Shown here: positions 7,868 through 17,300 of the stretch, one piece after another | Position numbering within the stretch: the stretch's first letter is position 1 | Layout: each line of letters begins with the position of its first letter | Source: Enterococcus sp. 4G2_DIV0659 | GTDB lineage: Bacteria > Bacillota > Bacilli > Lactobacillales > Enterococcaceae | Assembly (NCBI RefSeq): GCF_002140715.2 | Contig: NZ_NGLE02000001.1 | Span: 186,001-250,000, forward strand | DNA length: 64,000 nucleotides | Direction of reading: 5' to 3' | The notes under the pieces: model-generated | Database searches by the model: none | Told to the model about the DNA's origin: nothing | The model's input: only the letters and a program-made list of their open reading frames with translations | Program-made: the position numbers and the translations under genes

Positions 7868-8516
7868 CTACTCTGCTACGGTTTCACCTTCAACTGATTG
7901 CCCTGTTTCTTGTTCAGCATTTGATTGACTAGTCGTTGACTGCTGAGTCGTTTGTGCTGGTGTTGCTGGTGGTTGAATACTTTGGCCAACATTAGATAAA
8001 GGCAACTGATTTAAAGCTGGAATCAACATGGTTTGAAGATCTAGACTACTATCAACTGGCAATCGATTTTTTTCTTTACCGTTTTCAAAAAAAACAACTG
8101 TTACATCGTCCTTTTTAACACTATATTTTGTTTCAATCTTTTCCGCTTCATAGACCATTGGATAAATATAAATACTGTGATTAAATTCTTTCATTTTTTC
8201 AGAATTTTTTAAAATTTTTATAGTTTTGTCATATATCCCCGCCTGGTATTGAAAATAAAACAGTGACTGCCGTCTTTTCACTAATAAACTGATCAGCTGT
8301 TTTAAAGTCTAAGTAACTAGCCTTTTTAGCTAGTTTCTCTTGGCTTACTAAAGATTTTATTTCAGAAGAGCGGATATTTGCTTGTACTTTAGGCACGATA
8401 ATGAATAAACTAACAACTAAAACTACTACTGCTCCTATAACAATCGCTGTTAATTTCTTTTGTCTATTTAAAGTAGAAACAAAGTCATCTTTAACATCAA
8501 TAAAATTTTTTTTCAT
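7868..8516 (-). pseudogene. membrane-anchored thioredoxin-fold-like protein, interrupted by a +1 frameshift
   Basis: Two overlapping frames read as one gene. The upstream frame (from 8516) has a short cytoplasmic start, one membrane helix at about residues 24-46 and then an extracytoplasmic segment to SIPGG, and stops at 8229. The second frame continues in register after a one-base shift: IYDKTIKILKNSEKMKEF, VYEAEKIETKYSV and VTVVFFENGKEKNR resemble a thioredoxin-like fold without CxxC. A Ser/Thr/Gln/Pro-rich tail follows. Removing one C from the run at 8237-8240 (plus strand) fuses the frames. This could be a mutation, an assembly error or a programmed shift. The ATG at 8516 follows a GGGAGAG element. 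Confidence 0.65.
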
Positions 8517-8683
8517 GGTGTTCTCTCCCCTACAACTTATACTGTCATTATACTAGTAGTTCTTTCCTTTGCCTAGTATAACAAATAATCTTATTCCTAT
8601 TTTAATAAAAATAGAAACTTATGCTTAGAATAAACACATAAATCTAAAAAAACAACAATAACACGTTTCATTCATAAACGCTG

Positions 8684-8712
8684 TTGACAAACCAGCTCTC
8701 CTATCCTATACT
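8684..8712 (+). promoter_or_regulatory. promoter of the Met T-box operon
   Basis: TTGACA at 8684-8689 and TATACT at 8707-8712 with a 17-bp spacer, immediately upstream of the T-box RNA. It is a close match to the vegetative consensus. Confidence 0.85.
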
Positions 8713-8733
8713 TTCATTATGAATAAATTAAAA

Positions 8734-9007
8734 AACGATGAAAAGAAGAGTACTATTTTTAGAGAATTCATTTAGAGAGTCTCGTTAGCTGAAAAGAGAT
8801 AATTTGAGAAAATAGGAAGATGGTCTTTTAGTTAGTATTGGTGAACTTACTTAGCTAATACTGGGAGCGCCCATTACAGCGTCAGGTATTTTATCTTTTT
8901 TATCAGTACCTACTAAGTAAAATCTTGTGAAAGATTTTAAAATAAAGGTGGTAACACGCGAAGTCGTCCTTTACTTTCATTAGAAAGTAAAGGGCTTTTT
9001 TGTTTTT
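8734..9007 (+). ncRNA. T-box riboswitch, methionine specifier
   Basis: The leader starts with the Stem I pattern GATGAAAAGAAGAGTA. The arms AAAAGA / TCTTTT and CTATTTT / AAAATAG enclose the specifier loop, which on the 3' side reads GGAAG-ATG-G; the specifier ATG is at 8820-8822, so tRNA-Met is read. The distal loop AGAGAGTCTCGTTAGCTGA is present, and the T-box sequence AAAGGTGGTAACACGCG is at 8944-8960. The terminator stem CCTTTACTTTC / GAAAGTAAAGG (8968-8993) with a T-run follows; AAAGG of the T-box can pair with its CCTTT to make the antiterminator. Uncharged tRNA-Met should switch on the two downstream methyltransferase genes. Confidence 0.9.
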
Positions 9008-9036
9008 TTATATTTTTAAAAAACGGAGGAATGAAT

Positions 9037-10155
9037 ATGTCAAAAAAGAAACAAATGGCGCCTTTTCGCTATGATATTGTTGGTAGCTATTTACGACCTA
9101 ACACGTTGAAGCAAGCACGTAACGCTTTTGCCAGAGGTACAATTTCTAAAAAAGAGTTAACAAAGGTAGAAGACAAAGAAATCATTACCTTGATCGAAAA
9201 ACAAAAAAATCTGGGTCTTCATGCAGTAACAGATGGCGAATTTCGTCGTCGTTGGTGGCATTTAGACTTTATTGCAGGATTAAATGGCATCACTGTTTAT
9301 GATTTCCAAACAACTGCTTTTGGGATAGCAACTGAAGCCCAAGGAACATACGTTAGCGGTCCATTATCCTTTTCAGAGGATCATCCGTTTCTTGAGCATT
9401 TTCGCTTTACTCAAAAACATGCAGGATCTCTTTTAGCCAAACAAACAATTCCGGGACCGAACATGATTTTTTTAGATTCCTTAATTTTATCTACACGCTA
9501 TCATGAGCATCCTGTTTATGATTCATTGGAACACTTCAAAAGTGACTTGATTCTTACCTACCAAAAAGCAATTCAAGCATTTTATGATGCTGGTTGTCGC
9601 TATTTACAAATCGATGATACGAGTTGGGGCGGACTATTTGATGAACGTTTTCGTCAATTGATCAAAACGAATGGATTAGATGCAGATGAGCTTTTAAATG
9701 ATTTTCAAGAAGTTACAGAAAAATCCATAGCAAATGCGCCCGCTGATCTAACCATCACATTTCATTTTTGCAAAGGAAATTTCCAATCTCATTGGCTATA
9801 TAACGGTTCTTATGAAAAAATTGCAAAAAATCTTTTTTCTATCAAACGTTTCGATGGCTTCTTCTTAGAATACGACGACGAGCGTTCTGGTGACTTTGAA
9901 CCGCTGAAGGAATTACGAGATCAACGAATCGTTTTAGGGTTAATCACTACAAAAAATGGAAAATTGGAAGACCCTGCTACTATTATTAAAAAAATCCATG
10001 AAGCCAGTCAATTCGTTTCATTAAATCAGATTTGTTTATCCCCTCAATGTGGTTTTGCCTCTACACAAGAGGGCAATCATTTGACAGAAACAGAACAATG
10101 GCAAAAAATAGAACTTGTAAAAACGATCGCAGAAAGTATCTGGGCAGACGCTTAA
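9037..10155 (+). CDS. MetE C-terminal-domain-like methyltransferase, copy 1
   Basis: Cobalamin-independent methionine synthase-like protein with only the catalytic (C-terminal) barrel, about 372 residues, like the YxjG/YxjH group. The zinc ligands expected from MetE are present, numbered from the upstream ATG at 9031: H245 and C247 (FHFCKGN), E280 (FFLEYDDERSG) and C340 (LSPQCGFAS). It would move a methyl group to homocysteine or a related thiol; the missing N-terminal half suggests a methyl donor other than polyglutamyl methyl-folate. I prefer the ATG at 9037, seven bases after GGAGG, because the ATG at 9031 abuts the ribosome binding site. It is controlled by the Met T-box. Confidence 0.88.
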   Translation: MSKKKQMAPFRYDIVGSYLRPNTLKQARNAFARGTISKKELTKVEDKEIITLIEKQKNLGLHAVTDGEFRRRWWHLDFIAGLNGITVYDFQTTAFGIATEAQGTYVSGPLSFSEDHPFLEHFRFTQKHAGSLLAKQTIPGPNMIFLDSLILSTRYHEHPVYDSLEHFKSDLILTYQKAIQAFYDAGCRYLQIDDTSWGGLFDERFRQLIKTNGLDADELLNDFQEVTEKSIANAPADLTITFHFCKGNFQSHWLYNGSYEKIAKNLFSIKRFDGFFLEYDDERSGDFEPLKELRDQRIVLGLITTKNGKLEDPATIIKKIHEASQFVSLNQICLSPQCGFASTQEGNHLTETEQWQKIELVKTIAESIWADA

Positions 10156-10171
10156 AAAAGGAGGAAATAAC

Positions 10172-11296
10172 ATGACAACAATCAAAGACATCCCATTTCG
10201 CTATGATCAGGTAGGCAGTTTTTTACGTCCTGAAGTGTTAAAAACGGCAAGAGAACAGTTTCTAAAACAAGAGATTACTGCTGAGGCATTAAAAAAAATC
10301 GAAGATGAGTCCATTCTTGCGCTCATCAATAAACAGGTAGAAATTGGTTTAAAAGCAATAACAGATGGTGAATTTCGTCGTAGTTGGTGGCATTTAGATT
10401 TTCTTTGGGGGCTTAATGGTGTTCAGGAAACAACACCAGAAAAAGGCTACCAATTTAATAAAGTACAAACTCGTGCAGCATCTTATGAAATCACAGATAA
10501 AATTTCATTCAATCCCGATCATCCTTTTTTTAATGATTACGCATTTTTGCAAAAACATACACCAGCAGGAATTTTAGCCAAGGTGTCAATCCCTTCGCCA
10601 ACTTTACTGTTTAACAGAAAAAATAGCGTTGTTCATACGGATGGCTGTTATCAAGATGAGCAATCATTTATCAACGATTTAGCGCACACTTACCACCAAA
10701 CAATAGTCGCTTTCTATGATTTAGGATGTCGGTATTTACAATTGGATGATACATCATGGGGAATGTATACTGGCTTTATCGAAAATGCAAAAACAGAAGA
10801 AGAAGTTAGGCAATGGCACAGACAATGTGAACTAGGCGTCAAAGTAGTCAACCAACTGCTTAAAGATTTGCCAGAAGATTTAACGATTACGATGCATGTT
10901 TGTCGTGGAAATTATAAATCTGATTGGGCTATTTCAGGACCCTATGACCATGTAGCTGACTATCTCGCACAATTAAACATCGATGGTTATTTCTTAGAAT
11001 ATGACGATAACCGTTCTGGTGGATTTGAGCCTTTGGCGAAAATTTATCAAAATGGACCTGCTAAGAAAATCGTTCTAGGTCTAGTAACCTCTAAATTCCC
11101 AGAGTTAGAATCGACCGAACTGTTAATAAAACGAATTAACGAAGCGAAAAACCATGTTCCTTTATCTAATCTTTGTCTTTCTCCACAATGTGGGTTTGCC
11201 TCAACTGAAGAAGGAAATCATTTAACTGAAGCAGAACAATGGGCCAAAGTTAAATTAGTTATTGATGCAGCTAAAGCCGTTTGGGCAGACGCTTAA
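10172..11296 (+). CDS. MetE C-terminal-domain-like methyltransferase, copy 2
   Basis: Tandem paralogue of the preceding gene, 374 residues, starting with the same FRYDQVGSFLRP-type N-terminus and ending in the same WADA. The zinc-ligand motifs MHVCRGN, FLEYDDNRSG and LSPQCGFAS are all kept, so both copies look catalytically competent. AAAGGAGG lies eight bases before the ATG and only 16 bases separate the genes. The middle region differs clearly between copies, so they may use different methyl donors or acceptors. Both share the Met T-box and end at one terminator. Confidence 0.88.
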   Translation: MTTIKDIPFRYDQVGSFLRPEVLKTAREQFLKQEITAEALKKIEDESILALINKQVEIGLKAITDGEFRRSWWHLDFLWGLNGVQETTPEKGYQFNKVQTRAASYEITDKISFNPDHPFFNDYAFLQKHTPAGILAKVSIPSPTLLFNRKNSVVHTDGCYQDEQSFINDLAHTYHQTIVAFYDLGCRYLQLDDTSWGMYTGFIENAKTEEEVRQWHRQCELGVKVVNQLLKDLPEDLTITMHVCRGNYKSDWAISGPYDHVADYLAQLNIDGYFLEYDDNRSGGFEPLAKIYQNGPAKKIVLGLVTSKFPELESTELLIKRINEAKNHVPLSNLCLSPQCGFASTEEGNHLTEAEQWAKVKLVIDAAKAVWADA

Positions 11297-11308
11297 ATAG
11301 TCTAAAAC

Positions 11309-11356
11309 AAACCTATAACCGAAACGACGAATTGTTTCAGTTATGGGTTTTCTTTT
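11309..11356 (+). terminator. terminator of the Met operon
   Basis: Arms AACCTATAACCGAAAC and GTTTCAGTTATGGGTT pair with two GU wobbles, and TTCTTTT follows. Confidence 0.75.
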
Positions 11357-11569
11357 ATCACTTAACAATAGAATTTACAATGACTGATTAATTGTTTCTC
11401 CCTACCACGACCGACTCATTTTTCATAAAACGAAACGCTTACACTAGGCTAAAAACGTAAAAAAACGCATTCATCAAGAACATACAATTACTTTTATTCA
11501 TCACTTCCTTTATTAATAAAAGAACTCCGTTATAATAGTCATATTATGTAAAAGAATTGAGGGATGTTT

Positions 11570-13276
11570 ATGTCATTTGATGGCGTATTTACTCATACCA
11601 TGGTCTCAGAATTATCCGAGGCTTTAGTTTCAGGCAGAATTTCAAAAATTCATCAGCCTTATGAAAATGAAATTGTTTTAGTTATCCGTGCCAAAGGAAA
11701 AAATCATAAATTGCTTTTATCTGCTCATCCAAGCTATGCTCGCATTCAATTGACAGAAATCGCTTATGGTAACCCTGAAACACCACCGAACTTTGTAATG
11801 ATGCTTCGTAAGTTTCTTGAAGGAGCCATTTTGGAACAAATTCAACAAGTCGAAAATGATCGTGTCATTCATTTTACTTTCACTAAAAGAGATGAATTAG
11901 GCGATTTACAAAATATCATTTTGATTGTTGAATTGATGGGCAGACACAGTACCATTGTTTTAGTAAATAAAGAAAATGGGAAAATTCTGGATGCTATCAA
12001 ACACATTGGTACTTCTCAAAATAGTTATCGCTCGTTATTACCAGGTGTTGAATATATCAACCCACCTAAGCAAGACCTATTAAATCCTTACCTTACAAGT
12101 AAAGAAAAAATCTTTGATATCCTTTCAACACTTGATACAATCAATGGAAAAAACCTACAAAGTCAGTTTCAAGGTCTAGGTAGAGACACTTCTGATGAAC
12201 TTGCCTTTAGATTAAATGAACGTCCTAATGAAAAAATGCTTGTATGGGAATCTTTTTGGACTGAACTTAAACAAAATATTCGACCTACATTGACACTAAC
12301 AGAAAAAAAGGAGTATTTTACACCACTCCCTTTCGTTTCCATTGAAGGCAAACATCAATTTTTTGATACGCTAAGCCAACTACTAGACAATTTTTATGGT
12401 GGTAAAGCAGAAAAAGATCGTGTGAAGCAGCAAGGCGGAGAATTAATTCACAAAATTGAAAATGAATTAAAACGGAATCAAAGTAAAGTCATAAAATTAC
12501 AGCAAACATTAGCAGATACAGAACACGCAGAAAATTTTAGACGCGACGGTGAATTATTGACAACCTTTATGAGCCAAGTACCAAAAGGGGCTGAATTTGT
12601 TGAGTTGCCTAATTACTATGAAGAAGATCATCTACTGAAAATTAAGTTAAATCCAGCGCTTACGCCTAATCAAAATGCTCAAAAATATTTTCAGAAATAT
12701 CAAAAACTAAAAAATGCTGTTAAAGTTGTTCATGGACAAATTGAACAAGCACAACAAGAAATTGGCTATTTGGAATCTGTTTTAGCCCAATTAGAAATCG
12801 CAGGTCCAATGGATATCGATATTATTCGTGAAGAATTGCTTACACAAGGCTATGTAAAAAAACGAGGCACAAAAAAACAAAAACAACAGAAACAAAGTAA
12901 ACCTGAAGAATTCTATTCTACTGACGGAACGTTGATTTTAGTTGGACGTAACAATCTCCAAAATGATCAACTTACACTACGGACTGCCAAAAAGGCAGAC
13001 ATTTGGCTACATGCAAAAGATATTCCGGGCTCACATGTGATAATCAAAGATGCTGATCCAACAGAACAAACACTACTTGAAGCTGCAACTATTGCTGCCT
13101 ACTACTCTAAATATCGATTATCCTCCCAAGTTCCAGTTGATTATGTTCAAGTAAAACACGTTCATAAACCAAATGGTGCAAAGCCTGGTTATGTCATTTA
13201 TGAAAATCAAAAAACACTATACGTCACACCAGATGAAAAAATACTGAATACACTAAAAAAAGAAACGAAAGCGTAA
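11570..13276 (+). CDS. rqcH: Rqc2-homologue RqcH (NFACT family, fibronectin-binding-protein A type)
   Basis: NFACT-family protein of 568 residues. The N-terminal NFACT-N domain (MSFDGVFTHTMVSEL) is followed by helix-hairpin-helix and coiled-coil parts (about 280-420) and a C-terminal NFACT-R/DUF814 domain with ILVGRNNLQNDQLTLRTAKK and IWLHAKDIPGSHVII. In Bacillus the orthologue binds obstructed 50S subunits and adds Ala tails to stalled chains; in streptococci and enterococci homologues are also called fibronectin-binding proteins. No signal peptide is present. I start at the second ATG, six bases after GAGGG, where homologues begin. TATAAT at 11531-11536 is a likely -10. Single gene. Confidence 0.92.
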   Translation: MSFDGVFTHTMVSELSEALVSGRISKIHQPYENEIVLVIRAKGKNHKLLLSAHPSYARIQLTEIAYGNPETPPNFVMMLRKFLEGAILEQIQQVENDRVIHFTFTKRDELGDLQNIILIVELMGRHSTIVLVNKENGKILDAIKHIGTSQNSYRSLLPGVEYINPPKQDLLNPYLTSKEKIFDILSTLDTINGKNLQSQFQGLGRDTSDELAFRLNERPNEKMLVWESFWTELKQNIRPTLTLTEKKEYFTPLPFVSIEGKHQFFDTLSQLLDNFYGGKAEKDRVKQQGGELIHKIENELKRNQSKVIKLQQTLADTEHAENFRRDGELLTTFMSQVPKGAEFVELPNYYEEDHLLKIKLNPALTPNQNAQKYFQKYQKLKNAVKVVHGQIEQAQQEIGYLESVLAQLEIAGPMDIDIIREELLTQGYVKKRGTKKQKQQKQSKPEEFYSTDGTLILVGRNNLQNDQLTLRTAKKADIWLHAKDIPGSHVIIKDADPTEQTLLEAATIAAYYSKYRLSSQVPVDYVQVKHVHKPNGAKPGYVIYENQKTLYVTPDEKILNTLKKETKA

Positions 13277-13306
13277 CTCAAAAATTACGCTCTCGCTTCT
13301 TTTTTA
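13268..13306. terminator. terminator between rqcH and the class B PBP
   Basis: AGCGTAA (13270-13276) pairs with TTACGCT (13285-13291) and a T-rich run follows on the plus strand. It spans both stop codons of the convergent genes. Confidence 0.65.
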
Positions 13307-15118
13307 TTCACGCGCGACCATTGCACGCTTAACAAGCTTATTTGACACTTCAGAAATAATCTGATTTGCAGAAACTCCATTCAATTGTGGTTTTTTCACT
13401 GTCATATAAAAAATATATTTAGGATTTTCGGTTGGTGTAATCGTTACAACAGAATGTAGATAATCCTGTTTTTGATAACTTCCGTTCTCAAAAAATTCAG
13501 CCGTTCCTGTTTTTGCTGACACATTTAGACCATCAATGGCATATTCAAGCCCTTTTCCATATTTAGGATCTGTTGTCACATCTTTCATAAACTCTAAAAC
13601 TTTTCCTGCAGTTTCACTGGAAATCGGCGTTCCCACCGTTTCAGGCTGAATAATCGTTTCTTTTCCATTTGAAGCAACGATTTTTTTGATGATGTTAGGT
13701 TTTAGCATGTTTCCACCATTAGCGATTGCTGTATACGCTTGAAGCATTTGTAAGTGCGTAACCGATATTCCTTGACCATAAGAGGTCATTGCTTGATCGA
13801 CAGTTGTCTTACTTTGGATTTCTCCTGCAGCTTCACCTGCTAATCCGATAGTCGTACTTTGACCAAAACCGAATTTCTTAAGGTATTCTTGCCATAAATC
13901 AGGCATTCGTTGTTGAAGATTGACCATACCAACATTACTTGACCATGCCAAGCCTTGCCTAAATGTCATATCTCCTTCTCCGACCCCATTATTCCAATCA
14001 CTTATCTTAGTACCATCAACTTTGATACTTCCAGATTTAAATTGTTCACTTTCATTGAATTTATTTTCTTCAATTCCGCTTGCAATCATCAAACTTTTCA
14101 TTGTCGATCCTGGTTCATAAACATCTTCTACAAGCATATTACTCCAACGTGCAGTATTAGGATCATCTAACCCTTTTTTTGTATCTAATTCAAAAGATGG
14201 GCGTTGTGAAGTTGCTAATATATTACCTGTTTTTGCCTCCATCAAAGTAGCGGTAATATGCTCTGGTTGGTGATTTTTCACGACATCATCCAATAACTCT
14301 TCTAAATAAAATTGAAGATTGCTATCTAGAGTAGTATAAACATCACTTCCATCCACTTGCTTTGTTTCTTTTACACTGCCTGGCTTTACATCTCCTAATG
14401 ATGAATTTTTCTCAAAGCTTCTAGAGCCATCTTTCCCCGATAACTTATCATTGTAGGCCTCTTCAATCCCCATAACACCTTTTGTATTGCCTGTCTCATC
14501 TTCTTGGGTATAGCCAAGAAAATAAGAAGCGAAGTTGCCTACTTGAATACCGCGTTTTCGTTCTTCTTTAAAGTAAATACCTGAAATTTTTTTCTGTTTT
14601 AATTCGTTTTCAATGTTTCTCTTCATTTCAAAGTTTAAATTTTTACCGTTTGTTCCAAATTCCACAGTCGTAATTGGTTCGCCTTCTTTATTTACACTAG
14701 GTTTCAATTGTTTTAATGTAGTTTCTTTATCGATTTTTACATATTTTTCAAAAATTTCTGCAATTTCTTGCCAATCTTTTTCCTGTACATACAATTTTTT
14801 ACCCTTTAAATCTGTATAGTTTTTATCTAAAATAGCGTATAAAGAGAATGCACTCGAATCTTCGATCAGTACATTTCCATCTTTATCCAAAATCGAACCT
14901 CGTTTTGCCTCCAATGTTTCATGAACTTCATAAAGAGTTTTCGTTTTTTCATTTAAAGAAACACCTGCAACTTTACCTGTTACTACAATATATGAAAGTC
15001 GTGCCACAAATAATACGAACAAAGCAATGGTCAAAAATAAAACAATGATGCCTACACGTTTACGATTTTTTAATGTTGAGAGATTATATTTATTTAGTAT
15101 ATTCTTAAATGTTTTCAT
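13304..15118 (-). CDS. class B penicillin-binding protein (FtsI/PBP2x-like, no PASTA domains)
   Basis: Monofunctional peptidoglycan transpeptidase of about 604 residues. After a short cytoplasmic tail comes one membrane helix (about residues 22-44), then the dimerisation domain (EAKRGSILDKDGNVL) and the transpeptidase domain with S338-TM-K341, SSN at 393-395 and KTG at 536-538. It ends shortly after the catalytic domain and has no PASTA repeats, unlike typical PBP2x. It is outside the cell-division cluster, so it may be an accessory enzyme. I start at the ATG at 15118 because GGAG lies nine bases upstream; the ATG at 15139 has no ribosome binding site. Confidence 0.87.
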   Translation of the reverse strand: MKTFKNILNKYNLSTLKNRKRVGIIVLFLTIALFVLFVARLSYIVVTGKVAGVSLNEKTKTLYEVHETLEAKRGSILDKDGNVLIEDSSAFSLYAILDKNYTDLKGKKLYVQEKDWQEIAEIFEKYVKIDKETTLKQLKPSVNKEGEPITTVEFGTNGKNLNFEMKRNIENELKQKKISGIYFKEERKRGIQVGNFASYFLGYTQEDETGNTKGVMGIEEAYNDKLSGKDGSRSFEKNSSLGDVKPGSVKETKQVDGSDVYTTLDSNLQFYLEELLDDVVKNHQPEHITATLMEAKTGNILATSQRPSFELDTKKGLDDPNTARWSNMLVEDVYEPGSTMKSLMIASGIEENKFNESEQFKSGSIKVDGTKISDWNNGVGEGDMTFRQGLAWSSNVGMVNLQQRMPDLWQEYLKKFGFGQSTTIGLAGEAAGEIQSKTTVDQAMTSYGQGISVTHLQMLQAYTAIANGGNMLKPNIIKKIVASNGKETIIQPETVGTPISSETAGKVLEFMKDVTTDPKYGKGLEYAIDGLNVSAKTGTAEFFENGSYQKQDYLHSVVTITPTENPKYIFYMTVKKPQLNGVSANQIISEVSNKLVKRAMVARE

Positions 15119-15384
15119 CCACTTTTCGCTCCAAACCATCTGTCAGCTTTTCTTTTAATATAAAGAAAAGACGTTCATCTTAACTATAATTTATTAAAAA
15201 AAAAATTACCTATTTTCATTTCTTTCTTAATAAAAATTTAGCATTCACATTTTTTCATCAGCTTCAATGTACTTGAAAACATAAGATAGTATTTGAAAAA
15301 AAATCCGAACGAAATACTTTATTATTTGTATAAAATCTTTAATCGATTTATATTCTAAGTATATATAAAAAGAAGGAGTGTTTT

Positions 15385-16140
15385 ATGATGAAAGAAGAAA
15401 CGGTTATTATTACTGGTGGTGCATCAGGAATTGGACGTGCTTCTGCTATTAAATTCGCAGAAAAAAATTACAATATCGTTATCGTTGATATCGATGAAAC
15501 AGGTGGGGAACAAGTTGCTGCATTAATTAGAGGAAAAGGTGCCCAAGCTATTTTTATCCGAGCAAATGTTTGCAAAAAAACAGACTGCGAGAATTTTGTA
15601 CACAAAGCAATTGACACTTTTGGACAGGTTGATGTTTTTATTAATAACGCCGGGGTACTACAAAAAATGGCTTTACTGGCTGATATTCCAGAATCTGAAT
15701 TAGAAAAAGCTATCAATATAAATTTTAAAGGGATTTTTTTTGGCTTACAAGCTGTACTTAAACAAATGGAAACGCAAGGACATGGTCGTATCATCAACAC
15801 CGCCTCTTCATCTGGCATGAGAGTTGAGCACAGTTTAGCAGCATATTCTGCTACAAAACATGCTGTAGTTAGTTTAACAAAGTCAGTAGCTTTAGAATAT
15901 ACGTCAAAAGGAATTCAGTGCAATGCTATTTGTCCTGGTGGTGTTCAAACCAAACTATTGGAACAATCTTTAGATTACATTGAAAACAGTGGCTATGTTC
16001 CAGCTGAATTCAGTAAAATCCGCATGGATCGTTATGGAAATGCCGATGAGATCGCCTATGTTATTGTTGCTTTAGCCGATAAACAAAATGGTTATATGTC
16101 AGGTTCGATTATTCCTATCGATGGTGGATTATTGTTGTAA
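15385..16140 (+). CDS. SDR-family oxidoreductase
   Basis: Classical short-chain dehydrogenase of 251 residues. The cofactor loop is TGGASGIGRA near the N-terminus, the NNAG motif occurs as INNAGV, and the catalytic Ser and YxxxK are seen in NTASSSG and YSATK. The acidic residue after the second strand (VDIDE) suggests NAD rather than NADP. The ATG follows AAGGAGTG. Monocistronic, with its own terminator. The substrate is not predictable; the C-terminal IPIDGGLLL is typical of 3-oxoacyl-ACP reductase-like SDRs. Confidence 0.9.
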   Translation: MMKEETVIITGGASGIGRASAIKFAEKNYNIVIVDIDETGGEQVAALIRGKGAQAIFIRANVCKKTDCENFVHKAIDTFGQVDVFINNAGVLQKMALLADIPESELEKAININFKGIFFGLQAVLKQMETQGHGRIINTASSSGMRVEHSLAAYSATKHAVVSLTKSVALEYTSKGIQCNAICPGGVQTKLLEQSLDYIENSGYVPAEFSKIRMDRYGNADEIAYVIVALADKQNGYMSGSIIPIDGGLLL

Positions 16141-16145
16141 CAAAA

Positions 16146-16197
16146 AAATAAAGTGACTGGAATCGACTCCATGAGTCACACTTCAGTCGCTTTATTT
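16146..16197. terminator. terminator hairpin, divergent copy of the intergenic palindrome family
   Basis: The outer stem AAATAAAGTGACTG / CAGTCGCTTTATTT (one GU) encloses an inner GACTC / GAGTC hairpin. It lies between convergent genes. The AGTGACTGG...GACTC...GAGTCACAC...CAGTC pattern relates it to the palindromes at 49938, 52896 and 59302. Confidence 0.75.
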
Positions 16198-16204
16198 AAG
16201 CTTG

Positions 16205-17173
16205 TCACATAGATTTTTTTACAGTTTCTTCAATGGAGGCTTTAACATCCATTCGATCAACATCTAATTGACTAAATGTTTCTTCTGGAGATAAGTAAAA
16301 GTCAAAAGTTTGAATGAGACCAATTGTTTTCATGTTGACACCAAATTCATTATTATTCTTTTCAGCCTCAGCATCCATTTGTTCATATGCGGGCTTTAGG
16401 GCTTGATAATCCATTAAAGAGATCTTGGTTTTTGCAGATTGTCCAAGAACGTTTACAATCAATTGATAAAAATCAACAAACTTCATATTCGTATCGCCAA
16501 GTGCATAGGTCTTTCGATGTTTCCCTTTTTCGCATGCTCCAACTGCAGCTTGCGCGACTTGTTGTACTGTTACCATCGCTGTTCCACCTTTTAGTGCAGG
16601 AAACATTTCTTTTCCATAAATCTGATCAACTACGATCTTCCAAAATGGAAGACGACCTGGCATCGTACCAAAAATGTAAGGTAAACGCAATGAAGTAACT
16701 TTCATCTCACCTTCTCCTTCTGCAAATCCAATTTGTTCTTGCAACAAACGATTACGAATATAAGGTTGCTTTTGTAGTTCAAGTTCAGGCATCCGCTCAG
16801 CAAATTCAGCAAAATAAGAGCCACAGATAACAAAACTTTTTACCCCTGCTTTTTTAGCTAGCCTCACTAACCGTTGAGTTGGTAAAACGTTCGCTTCATA
16901 ATAAAAAGTGGTTGCTGGCTTTTTAGGTAACAAACGATCATCTGCCCCAGCAGCATGAATAAAACCATCTACGTCATTTAGTAGTGTTAATAATTCGTCA
17001 TCTGAAAAATCATTAATATCCCTTGCTTGAAACTCAACTTCTTTGGGTAACAAGTCCTTTATAGGCATCGGTGAACGTGATAGCGTTCTCACGCTATATC
17101 CACGAGTCAATAACTCCAAAATAATATGATAGCCTAAAAAACCGGTGCCCCCAAGTACAAATATTTTTGTCAT
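16205..17173 (-). CDS. NAD(P)-dependent epimerase/dehydratase-like protein (extended SDR)
   Basis: Extended short-chain dehydrogenase of 322 residues with the Rossmann motif GGTGFLGYHIILEL at the N-terminus and a following HAAG element (DVDGFIHAAGADDR). The catalytic Tyr region is CGSYFAEFAER rather than a clean YxxxK, so it may be an atypical member or a redox sensor. AAAGGAGG precedes the ATG. It lies downstream of the remains of a MerR gene, which may once have controlled it. Substrate unknown. Confidence 0.85.
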   Translation of the reverse strand: MTKIFVLGGTGFLGYHIILELLTRGYSVRTLSRSPMPIKDLLPKEVEFQARDINDFSDDELLTLLNDVDGFIHAAGADDRLLPKKPATTFYYEANVLPTQRLVRLAKKAGVKSFVICGSYFAEFAERMPELELQKQPYIRNRLLQEQIGFAEGEGEMKVTSLRLPYIFGTMPGRLPFWKIVVDQIYGKEMFPALKGGTAMVTVQQVAQAAVGACEKGKHRKTYALGDTNMKFVDFYQLIVNVLGQSAKTKISLMDYQALKPAYEQMDAEAEKNNNEFGVNMKTIGLIQTFDFYLSPEETFSQLDVDRMDVKASIEETVKKSM

Positions 17174-17300
17174 GATTAACCTCCTTTTTGTAAAGTACTT
17201 TTTAAATTATAGCACAATCACAAAAAGGTTTTTAATCAAACGATTGTTATCACAGCTATGGATATTTTGTTATCTATACACCATTAGCGATAATTGACTA

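Noticed and set aside
15140..15384. Possible riboswitch or small RNA between the PBP and SDR genes
   Set aside because: AT-rich divergent promoter region without conserved motifs or strong hairpins.
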